DNA from: Oscheius sp. JU75
Lineage: Eukaryota; Nematoda; Chromadorea; Rhabditida; Rhabditidae
Assembly: GCA_037178855.1 (NCBI GenBank)
Contig: JASJZC010000005.1
Coordinates: forward strand, 11,036,001-11,100,000
DNA: 64,000 nt
Reading direction: 5' to 3'
The notes beneath the pieces were generated by a model. The model did no database searches. It was not told the DNA's origin and worked only from the letters and a program-made list of their open reading frames with translations. Positions within the stretch are counted from its first letter, which is position 1, and every line of letters starts with the position of its first letter. The position numbers were made by a program, and so were the translations under genes. Shown here one piece after another: positions 1 to 10,493 of this stretch.

Positions 1-750
1 ACTGAATTCTCCGTTGCACGTTGTTTCACAAAAGTATTCTGTTCAGCGTGATGAACCGCTAATTTTAAAGCGAACCTCAAGTGTTACCACGTTTGTATTT
101 CCCGCGTACCTTTTTCACTCATTTTTGCATTTTCCGAGATTCTCAGTCTTTTTTTGTTTCCAAAAGTGTTTTTTTCAAAAGGCAAAGTACCTCTTATCTC
201 TTGCTCCCGTTTTTATCTTCCCGTAATATTTGTATATTATTCAAGTACTGCTTGTAGGAATTTTTTAACCCTGAATTGATTAAACACAGTTAGAAAACGA
301 AAAAAATCCTGAGAATCCCAGAAAATGTTTATTCATATTAAATATTATGTTTATTCATATCAAATATTAAACGGGGTAACGCTTGACGCTCGCTTGAACT
401 TGTGCAAGTATGATACCTAAAGTAACTTTGCTGGTAACATTTCTCTTTTTAACAGAACTTTTGCAGTAAGGATCACACCCGTGACGACTATGACGTTGAT
501 GCGTGAAGAGCTTAGACGATTTTGACCATCAATAAAAATATTGACTTCCTCTTCCTTCAAAGGATCTTCTTAAAACAAAAGCAACAACTCACTTCAAGAG
601 TCTCCAAGTCTTTCCGAACGTTTCCAAAAAAAGACCGCTATGAAAAGTAGCTGCGCAATAAGTTTTGGTAATATATCCAACGAAAGTCCTTTATTAGTAC
701 TTACAAACTCAGGAACATTTGAAAACAAATAAGAAACGTTTTCATTTTGT
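1..750. other. Intergenic, no gene seen
   Basis: I see no convincing coding exon here. Open frames are short, AT-rich and without splice context. The only local structure is a tandem two-copy 22-bp AT-rich repeat around 326-370. The stretch lies 3' of the minus-strand C6-domain gene. Confidence 0.5.
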
Positions 751-1497
751 TTAGCAAGGAATTGCGTATTGACCACAAGATACAGCGGTAACTACGGGTC
801 TTGCAAGATCTCCAGTATCGACCCATTGGTTGTTCATGCACACGATTGATGGCATTTGGAGTGTTTTGCAGTTTTGAAACTCTCCCGTTCTTGTCTAAAA
901 GTTGGAGTAAGAAGTTGGAAGTTCTCTGAATGAATCTCACCGAAGGGCCTCCCTCGATCAAAAAACTACCATCCCCTACGGTTGAGCAAGTAATAGTCGT
1001 CACGGTACAGCCATCGACTTTGTTAAACTGGACGTCAATCATTGCTCGAGTGGGATTGAAAGCAGGGTCTCCGTAGTCAGAGAGGGGTCCATCCGTTGTG
1101 AAGACACCCTCTCCAGTGGTTGCACAGGTACATGCTAAACAAAGTTAATTTCGAGACTGAGAAAAAATATACTGTTTGTTGTCGTGGTTGTAGTGGTGGT
1201 AGTACTCGTAGTAGTGGTTTCTACAGCTCCTTCAGAGCCTCCGAAAGCTGGTGGATCAGCTGTGGTGACAGAAGAGCTAAAGTCTCTGTCTCTTTGTCGC
1301 TTTGTCTCTCTCTGTCTCTATGTCTCTCACTTTGCCTCTGTCTCTCTGTTACTTACGCGGTAGTGACTGCCAAGCCGTTTCTGAAAAAGTGAGTTGCTGA
1401 TACAGTTTTTTAAAACCGACCCCGCTGTAGCGATACAACTCTGTCCATATTGAACAAACAAAGAGGCAATCAAAAGGCAAAAAAGCGAAACTGCCAT
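751..1497 (-). CDS. Secreted C6-domain protein with Thr-rich linker
   Basis: The protein starts with a signal peptide (MAVSLFCLLIASLFVQYGQS, 1497 downward). A Thr-rich linker follows (about 1190-1245), then a Cys-rich module. That module begins around 1131 with ACTCATTGEGV, has Cys pairs near 1000, and ends NCKTLQMPSIVC...VVTAVSCGQYAIPC before a TAA at 751. Signal peptide, poly-Thr linker and a terminal module ending in a Val-Ser-Cys motif is the layout of nematode C6-domain (PF01681-type) extracellular proteins, whose function is unknown. The acceptor near 886 is TTTTAG. The exon between the signal peptide and the Thr linker (about 1360-1385) is uncertain because its phase does not close cleanly. 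An octamer repeat tract (1265-1350) fills that intron. A second Met at 1512 would add five residues. Confidence 0.65.
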
Positions 1498-1651
1498 TCT
1501 CTGGCCTAGCACGGATTAGATCTCCCTTTACCCGTCAATCCCGAGCGGGAAAAACTGGAAAAAGCGGCTCGGGCAACAAACGCAAGTGAAAAATCGGATA
1601 TCTGTTTAAGATCATCGAACCGGCCAGCTCTTTTATTCTTAGATGTTCGGT

Positions 1652-4459
1652 TCAAATCACTCCCAGCTTCTTGCCAATTTCTCCGAAAGCGTTCACAGCA
1701 GTGTCAATGTGCTCTTCTGTGTGGGCAGCAGAGATCTGAAACTGCTTTGGAACCCAATACCGTAATTTTGAACACCTGAACTCGAATTCTGGCCTTCTCC
1801 TTAGGAACCACAGGATAGCTGAAACCAACCACGTAGATCCCTTTCTTCAACATTTCATCGGCCATGGTCGAGGCCATCCGGGCATCTCCCAAAAGGACAG
1901 GACAGATGGGATGAGTGGAGTCATTTCCAAGGACAGTGTAGCCAAGATCTGCCATTTTGTTGCGGAATCGGGAGACATTGGATTGAAGAGAACCGATGAA
2001 AGAGGGGTCGTTCATCAGCATGTCGAAGACTTTGATGCTGGAGCCGACAATACTGGGAGCAAGCGAGTTGGAGAAGAGATAGGGACGGGAACGCTGGCGG
2101 AGAAGGTCGATCAACTGCTTGGGGCCTGAAAGATTGAGGACTGAGAGAGACAGACACTTCTCTGACTTTTCCATGTTTTCTGCTTGTAAAATACGAACTT
2201 CTAGAGCTTTCCCATTGTTTCAGCAAAGCACCTTTGACATTACGTCGTAAGCTTCAAGATAATCGTAATTTCCGGCTCTGTGAAAACAGAAGCTAGACAG
2301 TTTTAGGGAAGCTCCTCCTTTAGAAGAGCAGTCAAAGTTTGGTCTTTTTCACAGTTGGCTTACCAGTAGTATATCCTCCCATAGCTCCTCCTAGAGCCTT
2401 TCCCAGGGTTGAGTTCAGTACATCGATCTTTCCCTTCAGTCCCAGAGCCTCCTCCGTCCCTCTTCCATTCTTCCCAAAGAATCCAGTAGCATGACATTCG
2501 TCCACGAATAGTAGAGCCTTGTACTTTTCAGCCAAGAAGCTGATATCCTTCAGTGGGGCCACGTCACCATCCATCGAGAAGACGCCATCGGTAACGACAA
2601 CTCGATGACGACTACCTGCAATGTTTGTGCTTTTGTACAGTTGTTATTCCAATCTGAAAGACGGATGTGCAAACATGGAGAGTCGATAAAAAGAAGCAAA
2701 CCCACTTTGGGCTTCTTTGAGCTTCTGCTCCAGGTCCTCCATGTCCATGTGCTTGTAGCGAAGACGTTTTCCCTTAGAGAGACGAATTCCGTCTATTATG
2801 GAAGCGTGGTTGAGCTCGTCGGAGATTATAGCGTCTTGTTCTCCTAAAATTCTGATTTTAGATGTTTCCACTGATTCTGTTTGTTATGGGAAGTGTCGTC
2901 TGCCAAGGCATTGGTTTCGTGTCAAATCCAGAGCTTGCCCCGAAAGTCGAGAATGGGAACATGACCACCAGTCAAGAATCTTCTGGAACTAATGATACTA
3001 CGACTGTCACACCTACTGATGCCAATGGTACTACAAATGCAAAACCGGAAGAGGTAACACACTGGTTCTGTCTCTCTGCCTCCGCTGTTTTTCTGCCTCT
3101 CTGTCTCTTTGTTTTGCTATCTCTCTCACTCCCAAACTCTAGCCCTGTGTCGACCTGGAACCTGACTGTTCAAAATATCTGGAAACTTTCTGCAAGGACC
3201 AAAACTACATCGGATTGATGGCCACTCGCTGTGCCAAAACTTGTAATCTCTGTTGCATAGACAAGTTTTTAAAGTACGTTATGCCTCCTTCCCTCTTCAA
3301 AATTTCAGTTGCAAAACCTGGAATAACAACGGCTTCTGCAAAAGTGTATTCTACGACGATAAGGCAAAGAAAATGTGCAGTGAAACTTGTGGGTTCTGTG
3401 ATCCGGAAAAGTAGAGGGAAGGCCTACCTGCCATCACTTCAAAGACTCCTGCATTGGCATCAAAACAGGCTGCGTAGAGAATCGAATCTTCGGTTCCGTG
3501 AAACTAAATAAAGTTTTTTAATGGATTGTTTCTAACAAACTTGAGCAATCTTCTTTTCCAACTGCTTGTGAATGTCCTGAGTACCGCAGATGAATCGGAC
3601 CGAGGAGAGACCAGCTCCATGAGAGTCTAAGGCTGCTTTTCCGGCGGCAATCACCTGAAATCAGGTATTTAAAGTGTCAGTAATCAGGTGTATCGTGACT
3701 ATTAACTTGTACAACACGGAAACTTATCGACATTCCAATGTAAGCATACTTTCTTGTTTTCCAAGCATACCTACGACTACTAACAAAGTCTCTTGAATGC
3801 TGGACACAGGTCTTCATAAATCTCGCACTGTAGATCCATTGTGGGGAGAAAGAACTGTTTCTTTGTTCTAAAGACGTCAACAAAATCTGATTTATTATCA
3901 CACCATAGGGAGGGGGCTCGAGCTCTTGGTTTTACTAGACAAGACAAAACATCCAACAAGGAAAGAGACGGGCAGTTTTCTGCAACTTTCTCGTCGTTTG
4001 TTTGAGTTTGCAGCCACACACATTGTATTTATTCCCTTCTCTATGTACGAATCAGGGTATTAGAACTCGAATGTGGGGAAACGAAATAATGTTTTAAAAG
4101 TCCAAATATATGTCCTAAGGGTTCTAATTGATTCCCTAAAGCGATCACGCTTATATAAGCCCCATGTGAACAATAAAAGGCATGATTTGTCTTTGTACTC
4201 ACCTCTGGATGACTTGAAAGTCCCAAATAGTTGTTTGCACAAAAGTTCAGCACTTTCTTGTCCGATCCTGACACTTTAACCAGGACATCTTGTCTTCCCT
4301 CAATGACGCGTTCGTTTTTGAAAGTTCCTGCGTCCTGGAAATCTGCTCAAAGAATCTTATCTTACTAATTACCTTAATTGACTCGAGCTCTCCGTTGAGA
4401 TAAGAGACGAATTGAGACCGTGCCGAGGAGTATGGGCGAGGAAAATGGTGTGAGAGCAT
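1652..4459 (-). CDS. Glycine C-acetyltransferase (2-amino-3-ketobutyrate CoA ligase), mitochondrial
   Basis: This is a PLP-dependent alpha-oxoamine synthase that converts 2-amino-3-ketobutyrate plus CoA to glycine and acetyl-CoA in mitochondrial threonine breakdown. Eight exons read on the minus strand: 4459-4373, 4334-4203, 3654-3541, 3503-3428, 2843 to about 2710, about 2615-2364, about 2127-1765 and about 1720-1652. Diagnostic stretches in order are [88 protein letters not shown] (PLP-binding Asp and His), [17 protein letters not shown] (Schiff-base Lys) and [17 protein letters not shown]. The N-terminus [16 protein letters not shown] is basic and serine-rich, as in a mitochondrial presequence. 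The start follows a TTCTAG acceptor, suggesting trans-splicing. The 584-bp intron 4 contains a nested plus-strand gene. A SINE tail relic sits at about 2245-2330. Confidence 0.93.
2862..3414 (+). CDS. Secreted two-ShKT-domain protein nested in the GCAT intron
   Basis: Three exons: 2862-3053, 3143 to about 3263, and 3309-3414. The signal peptide is [17 protein letters not shown] Thr/Asn-rich linker with several N-x-S/T sites follows, then two six-Cys ShKT modules. The first runs from CVDLEPDC to CAKTCNLC, the second from [10 protein letters not shown] to [12 protein letters not shown] with a TAG at 3412. ShKT modules are disulfide-rich extracellular domains common in nematode secretomes. The gene lies wholly inside intron 4 of the minus-strand GCAT gene. 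Its start is only 18 bp from that intron's acceptor, and its 3' UTR (AATAAA near 3507) overlaps GCAT exon 4. Intron 1 contains a tctctgtc-type tract. No mature function can be assigned. Confidence 0.85.
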
Positions 4460-4799
4460 CCTAGAAATGGAGTTTTGTACGTGAAAAGGATGGCAGAGAG
4501 AGTAAGAGATTGATTCGATTAGAAACTGCCGGCTAGAGTGCGGGGGACGACCGTCATTACAATCGAGAAGGGAAGAGATGGACAGGAATGATAACCCCCA
4601 CGCGTATTTGGAGATTTTGGTGTAATACACGTGTGGAAGACATAGACAGACAAAGAGACAGAACCCTTTTCAATTTTTCCCATACATTCAGCTAGTAATT
4701 TATGAAAACCTATAGCTATTTTCACCATTCTAGAAACACGAAACGTGGCCACAGTTTCCCAGTAGCATAATCAGGGATTCCGAAAATCCTTTGGAATCA

Positions 4800-5040
4800 A
4801 AAACAGAAACTTTTTGTCGGCGGGATCCGAAGCAGGAACCCTCGCCGGCGTGCTGGTATCCAGCAAATATGAGCACTAGGCCATTGGCTACTTGCGTCTC
4901 AACCGAACCGTTTTGGGGCATCGGATTTTTCGGGTTCCAAGAACATGGAACAGTTTCGACTTTACGTCCATACTTTGAGGTAATCGTAATCACGGTCTAG
5001 TGAAGACGGAGGTTAGGCAATTTTTGAAAATCTATCGTTT
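4800..5040 (-). repeat. tRNA-derived SINE-like element, copy 1 (most complete)
   Basis: On the minus strand this reads as a tRNA-like head with an A-box-like TGGCCTAGTGCTC and a B-box-like GCTTCGGATCCCGCC. The body runs the other way along the plus strand through the shared block GACTTTACGTCCATAC...GAGGTAATCGTAA. Related copies occur at about 7855-7995, 13868-14045 and 24055-24290, and tail relics at about 2245-2330 and 20850-20900. Orientation is set from the A/B boxes. Element ends are estimates from where similarity between copies fades. Confidence 0.6.
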
Positions 5041-5291
5041 GTGGAGAGGAACAAAACAGCTTGGTGCTATCCCCGTGACTTCTTTTCCTGTCTCGCATTC
5101 CCCATTCATAAGTTTCTCTCGTCGCTCGTCAGACAAGCGAACTCATCATCATCCGCCAGCCATTAATGTGTCTGTGGTCAGTTTACCCCGCAACTGCGTA
5201 GAAACTCATTACGACTCGATTGTACCCATTATCACGACTGTTTTCAAGATTCTTAAATGTTGTTTCGCTAAAAAAAATTCCACATTTGCAG

Positions 5292-5595
5292 ATGCTGTTT
5301 TGCCTGGTTCTGTTGTGTCTCTGTTCCTTATCTGTTTCAAGAAGTGTCATGGACTACGATGGGAACGATGGAGTGAATTTGTGAGTTGACAGAGACTGCA
5401 TCCAGTCTACATCAAGCAATTTTCAGCCTTGTCTTCAGTCCAGTCGCTCTAAAACGCGATTGGCCGACCAGGTCATCTCGCCGTCAATGGGTACGTTTTA
5501 TTCCCTCTCGGAGACGTCTAAATTATTAGTTTCAGCTTCTCGGTCCAATTCGGAGCAGCATGTTGGCCGCTGCAGAGCCCAAGACCAGCTTTTAG
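5292..5595 (+). CDS. Small secreted peptide precursor (candidate neuropeptide), 70 aa
   Basis: Three exons in clean phase: 5292-5380, 5427-5490 and 5536-5595. The ATG directly follows TTTGCAG, a likely spliced-leader acceptor, and AATAAA lies just past the stop near 5611. The product starts with a strong signal peptide (MLFCLVLLCLCSLSVSR). It has dibasic sites after ...SPVALKR and after DWPTRSSRR, which would release DWPTRSS and a C-terminal peptide starting QWLLGPIRSS. An N-terminal Gln could cyclise to pyroglutamate. I do not recognise a family. A signal peptide, dibasic sites and no other domain fit a peptide precursor, but function is inference. Confidence 0.6.
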
Positions 5596-6693
5596 AGTTA
5601 CCGTCCTGTGAATAAAATAAGCCCTGTCAACTTCTCGATCTTTATAAACGGAGCGGAATTAGTTTACGCCTAGCTAGTCATACGGGAAACGCCCCCTTTG
5701 CTCTTTCTCTTCACGTTCATGGTCGACAATAGAAATTGTAGAGCCCGCCCGGCTAAACAACATAATTGTTTTCTCCCACCTTTTGTAGATTTTGTAGTCA
5801 GGAGATAACTATTTCTAGTGTTTCTCGAGCCAGGGTCTCATGCTTTTCCTGTCTCGGGATCTGTCTTTTCTTGGCATATTCTCTGTAAGTTCCAGTGAGT
5901 AAAATAGCTGCATTTTTGATGTTGCTTGAAGGAGTATGTCAAAAATGATATGCATAGTGCAACATACATAGGACAACGGGTTTTCGAGGTAGACGATTAT
6001 TAGGTAGGCGGTATTTTGTCAAGTTTTGAATTCCTGGACAGACGTCTTGTCTAACTGTTTTTGAATGGAAGAAATTCTGTAGAGCAATTTTAAAAAAAAC
6101 CCGCGTTAAATTGGGTAACTTTCAGCCCAGGGAACAGCACAGAATGTAATAACTAGGTTTTAAGAAAGCCTCTGATTCCGGTGGTGATACCCCTAAACAT
6201 CAAACTATTTGACCTGTGCTTCTGTGAATGAACAACATTGTCAGGGTATACTTTTTTCTCTTTTTGTTTTATAAACTTCGGATTTCGCAACCTACTTTTT
6301 GTAGGATGTTATAGCTTTTTCCGAGAACAAATGTTTGTATCTTACCAGATCAGAGTAGGTGGAATTTATTGTAGTTTTTTCATTTTTTGCCGTATAGTGA
6401 CGAAAAATCCTTAGAGCATGTTTCGATAGGATCTCTGCAACCTGCGTCGTTTTGTTACTTTGATGATCTGTCTTTTTCTGATTCTTTGGGACTCCAGACT
6501 CTGACCTCACAGCTTTCTAAAGAATCACCCTGATCTATTGGATCTAGTTCATTAGCCGGTCTCTCCTGGGCATCACTTCCTCAATGATTTCTGAGCCACC
6601 AGAATTCTCGCAACAGACCTTTTGAGGAACTTGAATAACCTCAATCATGCCAGTACATAAAAGTCCCTCTCTTGACTCATTACCTGCTATAGA
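5596..6693. other. Intergenic 1.1 kb, no gene seen
   Basis: After the AATAAA near 5611 I see no long frame with splice context on either strand. The minus-strand frame at 6292-6510 has low-complexity composition and no neighbours to splice to. Presumed promoter of the downstream peptide gene. Confidence 0.4.
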
Positions 6694-6956
6694 ATGAAGT
6701 CGGTTCTTCTCCTCCTTTTGGTTCTCGCCTTCCTGTCCACAACTGCAGCCTGGGGCCTGATGGATCTTCAGGAATACTACGGCTACCCGATCAGACCCAT
6801 TGAGTAAGGTTAACTGCTTTTCTCTCAAGCTTCCCCGTTTAGAACTCCCGGCAAGCGCCATTTCGGAATGGGGTTCCTGACCAGAGGAAAGTTCAGACAA
6901 ACAGGTAACTCTGTCACTCTTCTTGGGAAACTAAGTTTTCAGCCCCAGCAGAATAA
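6694..6956 (+). CDS. Neuropeptide-like precursor with an amidation/dibasic site, 61 aa
   Basis: Exons 6694-6803, 6843-6904 and 6943-6956 join in frame to the stop in GAATAAA, so the stop overlaps the polyadenylation signal. The signal peptide is MKSVLLLLLVLAFLSTTAA. The mature part starts WGLMDLQEYYGYPIRPIETP, followed by GKR, a classical amidation plus dibasic cleavage site, and then HFGMGFLTRGKFRQTAPAE. Family knowledge: Gly-Lys-Arg after a short peptide marks amidated peptides made by prohormone convertase and amidating enzymes. I infer a neuropeptide or peptide hormone but cannot match a named nlp gene. It lies about 1.1 kb downstream of another small secreted precursor on the same strand. 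Confidence 0.7.
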
Positions 6957-7118
6957 ATTTCTTTGTCGACGTCAAGATCTGTAAATAAACGAGTTAAAAT
7001 GAAAGGTCTCTCTTTCCAGTACGAAGAAATAAGATTACTGTGAATTCGATGCAGGTGTCCACCTCCGCGAAAATGAGCTGTCCAGAGTGGGAAAAATGAG
7101 GAGCAGGTGCAGAGTTGG

Positions 7119-7680
7119 TCAATGGGCGACGATTTTTGAAAGACTTGGTGTCTGCCCTGGACCCACCCATTGACGCTTCCTTTGGAAATTTACGTACGTT
7201 ACCCTCTTCTCATCCCCCGTCATCAGGCGTGGCAAAAAAGATTTCCTCTCATACAGGAAAGAATGGGCGACGGACATGCGCTGCCACTTCTGTGCGTCAC
7301 TGAGGTCATGCGGCAACCATGAGCACAGTTTCTTCGTAAATCTCAATTGCTTCAAATGATGCTCCACTGCGAAACGACTGACAGACAGTGCCTCTGCTAT
7401 TCACGGGTAGTCTGCCGATTGCTCTCGTTCACGAGCTGCAGCAGCTTCGATTTATCGAAACTTGTTGGTCGACCTGACTTTGGCTCATCTTCGACGCTTT
7501 TGTTCCCAGACCGAAAGCGATGGAACCACAACTGGCATACCCTCGTAGATGTCGTCCCTTGGCCATAAACATCGTAGATATTAGCCGCCGTTAGGGCTCC
7601 ATTGAGGAACTTTGAGGAACTCATTTAACATGACATGTCGCAGATGGTAGGGTGGCAGGTCATCAATAGTCCGGATCAAA
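7119..7680 (-). pseudogene. Decayed mariner transposase fragment
   Basis: The minus strand encodes mariner N-terminal pieces: YHLRHVMLNEF, then ALTAANIYDVYGQ...LWFHRFRSGNKSVEDEPKSGRP (helix-turn-helix region), then WLPHDLSDAQKWQR and FLPRLMTGDEKRV (first catalytic Asp in TGDEK). Three frames are needed. One frame change coincides with a duplicated ttgaggaac unit near 7600-7622, another lies near 7390. The fragment ends soon after RKRQWVGPGQTP, so the second and third catalytic residues are missing. Non-functional relic. Confidence 0.8.
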
Positions 7681-7854
7681 ACGAACAGAGAATAGAGAAT
7701 AAGAAGAAGGGAGAAGTGGTGTCCTGTATGGTGGTGGTAGAGGACTGATTGAGCAACACGAGGTGCTATAACCAATAGCTCGGTCGTTGACATAAACAAG
7801 GCAAAGGGCATGTTTACAAAAAGCGAAAAGACTTATTTACCAACTCAATAATAA

Positions 7855-7995
7855 CCACTAGGCCATTGGCTGCTTGCATCTCACCCGTTTCGTCTCGGTG
7901 CCCCGGATTCATAGGATTCCCTGAAAATAGGGTCGGTTTCTTCACGTCAATACTTAGAAGTAATTGTAAGTTTCAACCCTGTGAAAAATATAGAC
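7855..7995 (-). repeat. SINE-like element copy 2, head truncated
   Basis: Shares CACTAGGCCATTGGCT with the other copies, then GCCCCGGATTCATAGG and a CACGTCAATACTTAGAAGTAA block matching the conserved tail. The B-box half is missing. It lies between the mariner relic and the 3' end of the 7TM gene. Confidence 0.55.
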
Positions 7996-8047
7996 TGTAC
8001 ATTTTTTTAATCAACGAATATCAACAGTCAACACTTTATTCCTCCCT

Positions 8048-10330
8048 CTAAATCTGCGTCGGTACATTTCTGATAATGTCCTGCAGTACTAGAAGATCAC
8101 TTCGCACACCTACTTCCTTTCTTGGAACTCCACCAGTCGGAGTGTAGAGTTGTGGAAGAACCGTTAATTCTTGTCTCGGCGACCGCTGTATGATTGGTGT
8201 CTCTCCTCTAGTTTGATCAGGCTCTCTTGGACCCAAGGCTGGAGCGCTTGGTTCATAGGAAACGGACAAAGATGTTTGAAGAGGATTGGGAGGGAGCTGG
8301 GACTGATTGTTATCCAACAGGGGGTGGGTCGGAATCCGACCCACTGGAGGCTGTCCATAGAACTGATTGGTGGGACCAGGATGAGGTGGTAGACTATGTC
8401 CCATTGAAACTGATGGTGCAGCTTGGACTCCGGGTGCCAAGACAACTGACTGCGGAGAAGAGAATGTGATCAATTGACCATTTCCAGAAACTGATCCGTT
8501 CTCAAGCGGTCGAATAGGATCGGTAGAACGGGTTGGGACAGAACTCGTAGGGGGTGGCTGAGTAGTTACGGCTCCTGGACCGGAATTTTGGTACTGCACA
8601 GGGCCGCTTTGAACCGGAAGACGACGTGGATTTTGCTGAAGTAGTGGCTGTAGCTGAGGACTCGATTTCTCTCTATAAGACTGCATGTACAGTTGATGAA
8701 CAGGGATCAGTTTTACTGAAGATGTTATGGTATGATTCCAAGCAAGTCTTACGAGGTCTAGTATGAGCAAAGTACATCCTCTTTCTGACTCTCTCCTTCA
8801 CTGTCTTGGGTTTTTGGTGGAATAGTCGACCACAAGAAATCGCGTGGAACATCTGAACACTGTCAAGAAATCTTGTAGAATGACTCACCTGTTCCCTGTA
8901 CATTTCAAAGCAGAAGAGGGTCAGGACAATTTGAATCAGTGGGAAGATGGTAATAAACCAGGGCATAGCCAGCATGAATTGGGATACGATGTTTGTGATG
9001 ATGGAGAAATCGAACTTGGGGAACCAAGAAGGGAGGAAGGAGGAGCCTCCACCCAGACCACCGCCTAAGCTTCCTTTGTCTCTCTGTCCTTCTGTCTCCC
9101 TGTCTCTCTGTGTCTTTGTCTGCCTCTCTCTGCCTCTCTAACTCTCTATCTCACCCATAACCAAAGAGATCAGTCCATGCGATATGATCCAGTCCATCAT
9201 CTTTGCCATGACAAACGAGAACGTTGCCATTCCCAAGGAGGGTCCGTACATGACCAGCGGAATATGAGCCCAGATCAGAGTCAGCCAGGGGTGATTGAAA
9301 GTTCGAGGGGCCCTCTGGAACCAAACATTTAGGACCAACCGGTCTACTGACCTGTCCCTGTGGATCCATAAACATTGCCCAGCAGCAGAAACAGCAACTG
9401 ACAATGCTCAGAACCAGGAAGATTTCAGTAAACACCAAGAACAATCCGTAAGACCAAAAGCCGAGCATTTCAGTTGGAGAATACCAAAAACACCATAGGT
9501 TCGTTAGAGCCTGTTTGTCGTTGGCGCATTCTTTTGAAGAATACTGAATTTTAATTTTTGTGAGAAAAAATGACAGAGAGCCAGAGAGAGACAAAGAGAA
9601 AGAGACAGAAAGACAGAGACAGAGGAGCAGAGAAATAAAGAGACAGAGTGACAGAGACAGTAAAACTAACTTCAAAAGCAAAAACCAATGCGATCAGTAG
9701 ATTGTGTCCTATCAGAAAGTTAGCAGCTGTGAAACATTGCCAAATTATGCGATCTTGAAGTCTCGGATTCACTGTCAAGATGATCTGTTCGATCATTATG
9801 CCAATGGCTCCGACTGGGAAAACACATCTCATCAGAGTAGCAATGGTCGAGGACTTGTTGATCCACATCTGGCTTTTGAACCATTGCGGCCACGGCGCTT
9901 TGTCGTAGTAGGCAGAGAGATAGAGCATATGAACCAGACCCCAAACACATCCGTTTATAGTGAACCACCTGATGCCGGATCTTTTCATTCGATGACCGAA
10001 GAAGGACATTCCGAGGACGATTATGAAGACAGCAGTAGAGACAATAATAATAGCTCCAGTGGCATTGCTTTCAGCTTTGGCTGGATCGTCTGTAAGCGGT
10101 AAATTACTACAACTGTTACTGTAATGTTTTTCATAAGCTATACATTACATAGCGCGCCAGCAGTGGTTCTATTTTCAAAGCGATAGACTCAACAGTTAGA
10201 CAGCTACTTCGTTGTGGGTCACACAAACTCCCATGCAGCCCGTCTCCGTAAACTCACCTTCATCTGAATCCTGTCCTTCCACCGGTCCTACCAAGAACAA
10301 CAATAAGAGTAAAAAGATTTTATATCTCAT
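8048..10330 (-). CDS. Orphan seven-transmembrane protein with signal peptide and Pro/Gln-rich tail
   Basis: The N-terminus MRYKIFLLLLLFLVGPVEG is a signal peptide. After a short acidic stretch there are seven hydrophobic spans: AIIIVSTAVFIIVLGMSFF, WFTINGCVWGLVHMLYL, IATLMRCVFPVGAIGIMIEQ, AANFLIGHNLLIALVFAFEV, GFWSYGLFLVFTEIFLVLSI, LIWAHIPLVMYGPSLGMATF and FMLAMPWFITIFPLIQIVLT. The last exon (about 8690-8048) is a cytosolic-type tail of about 210 residues rich in Pro, Gln, Ser and Gly with no recognisable domain. Exons are split by introns filled with (TCTCTGTC)-type repeats at 9080-9140 and 9580-9665. A signal peptide plus seven spans is receptor-like, but I see no rhodopsin signature such as DRY or NPxxY, so I leave it as a membrane protein of unknown function. 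Confidence 0.7.
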
Positions 10331-10493
10331 CGTGACCCAAATTCTGAAATAATTTTTTACAATTTTGTTAAGAAATAAGAAAGAGAAAGGCAGATGAACG
10401 GACTACAGGGCAGGTGCACTGGCTCAAACTTTAGATTAACTCTTTGTTTTCACCTGTCTATCGACAGCGAGCTCTTTCTAAAAGTTGAATAGT

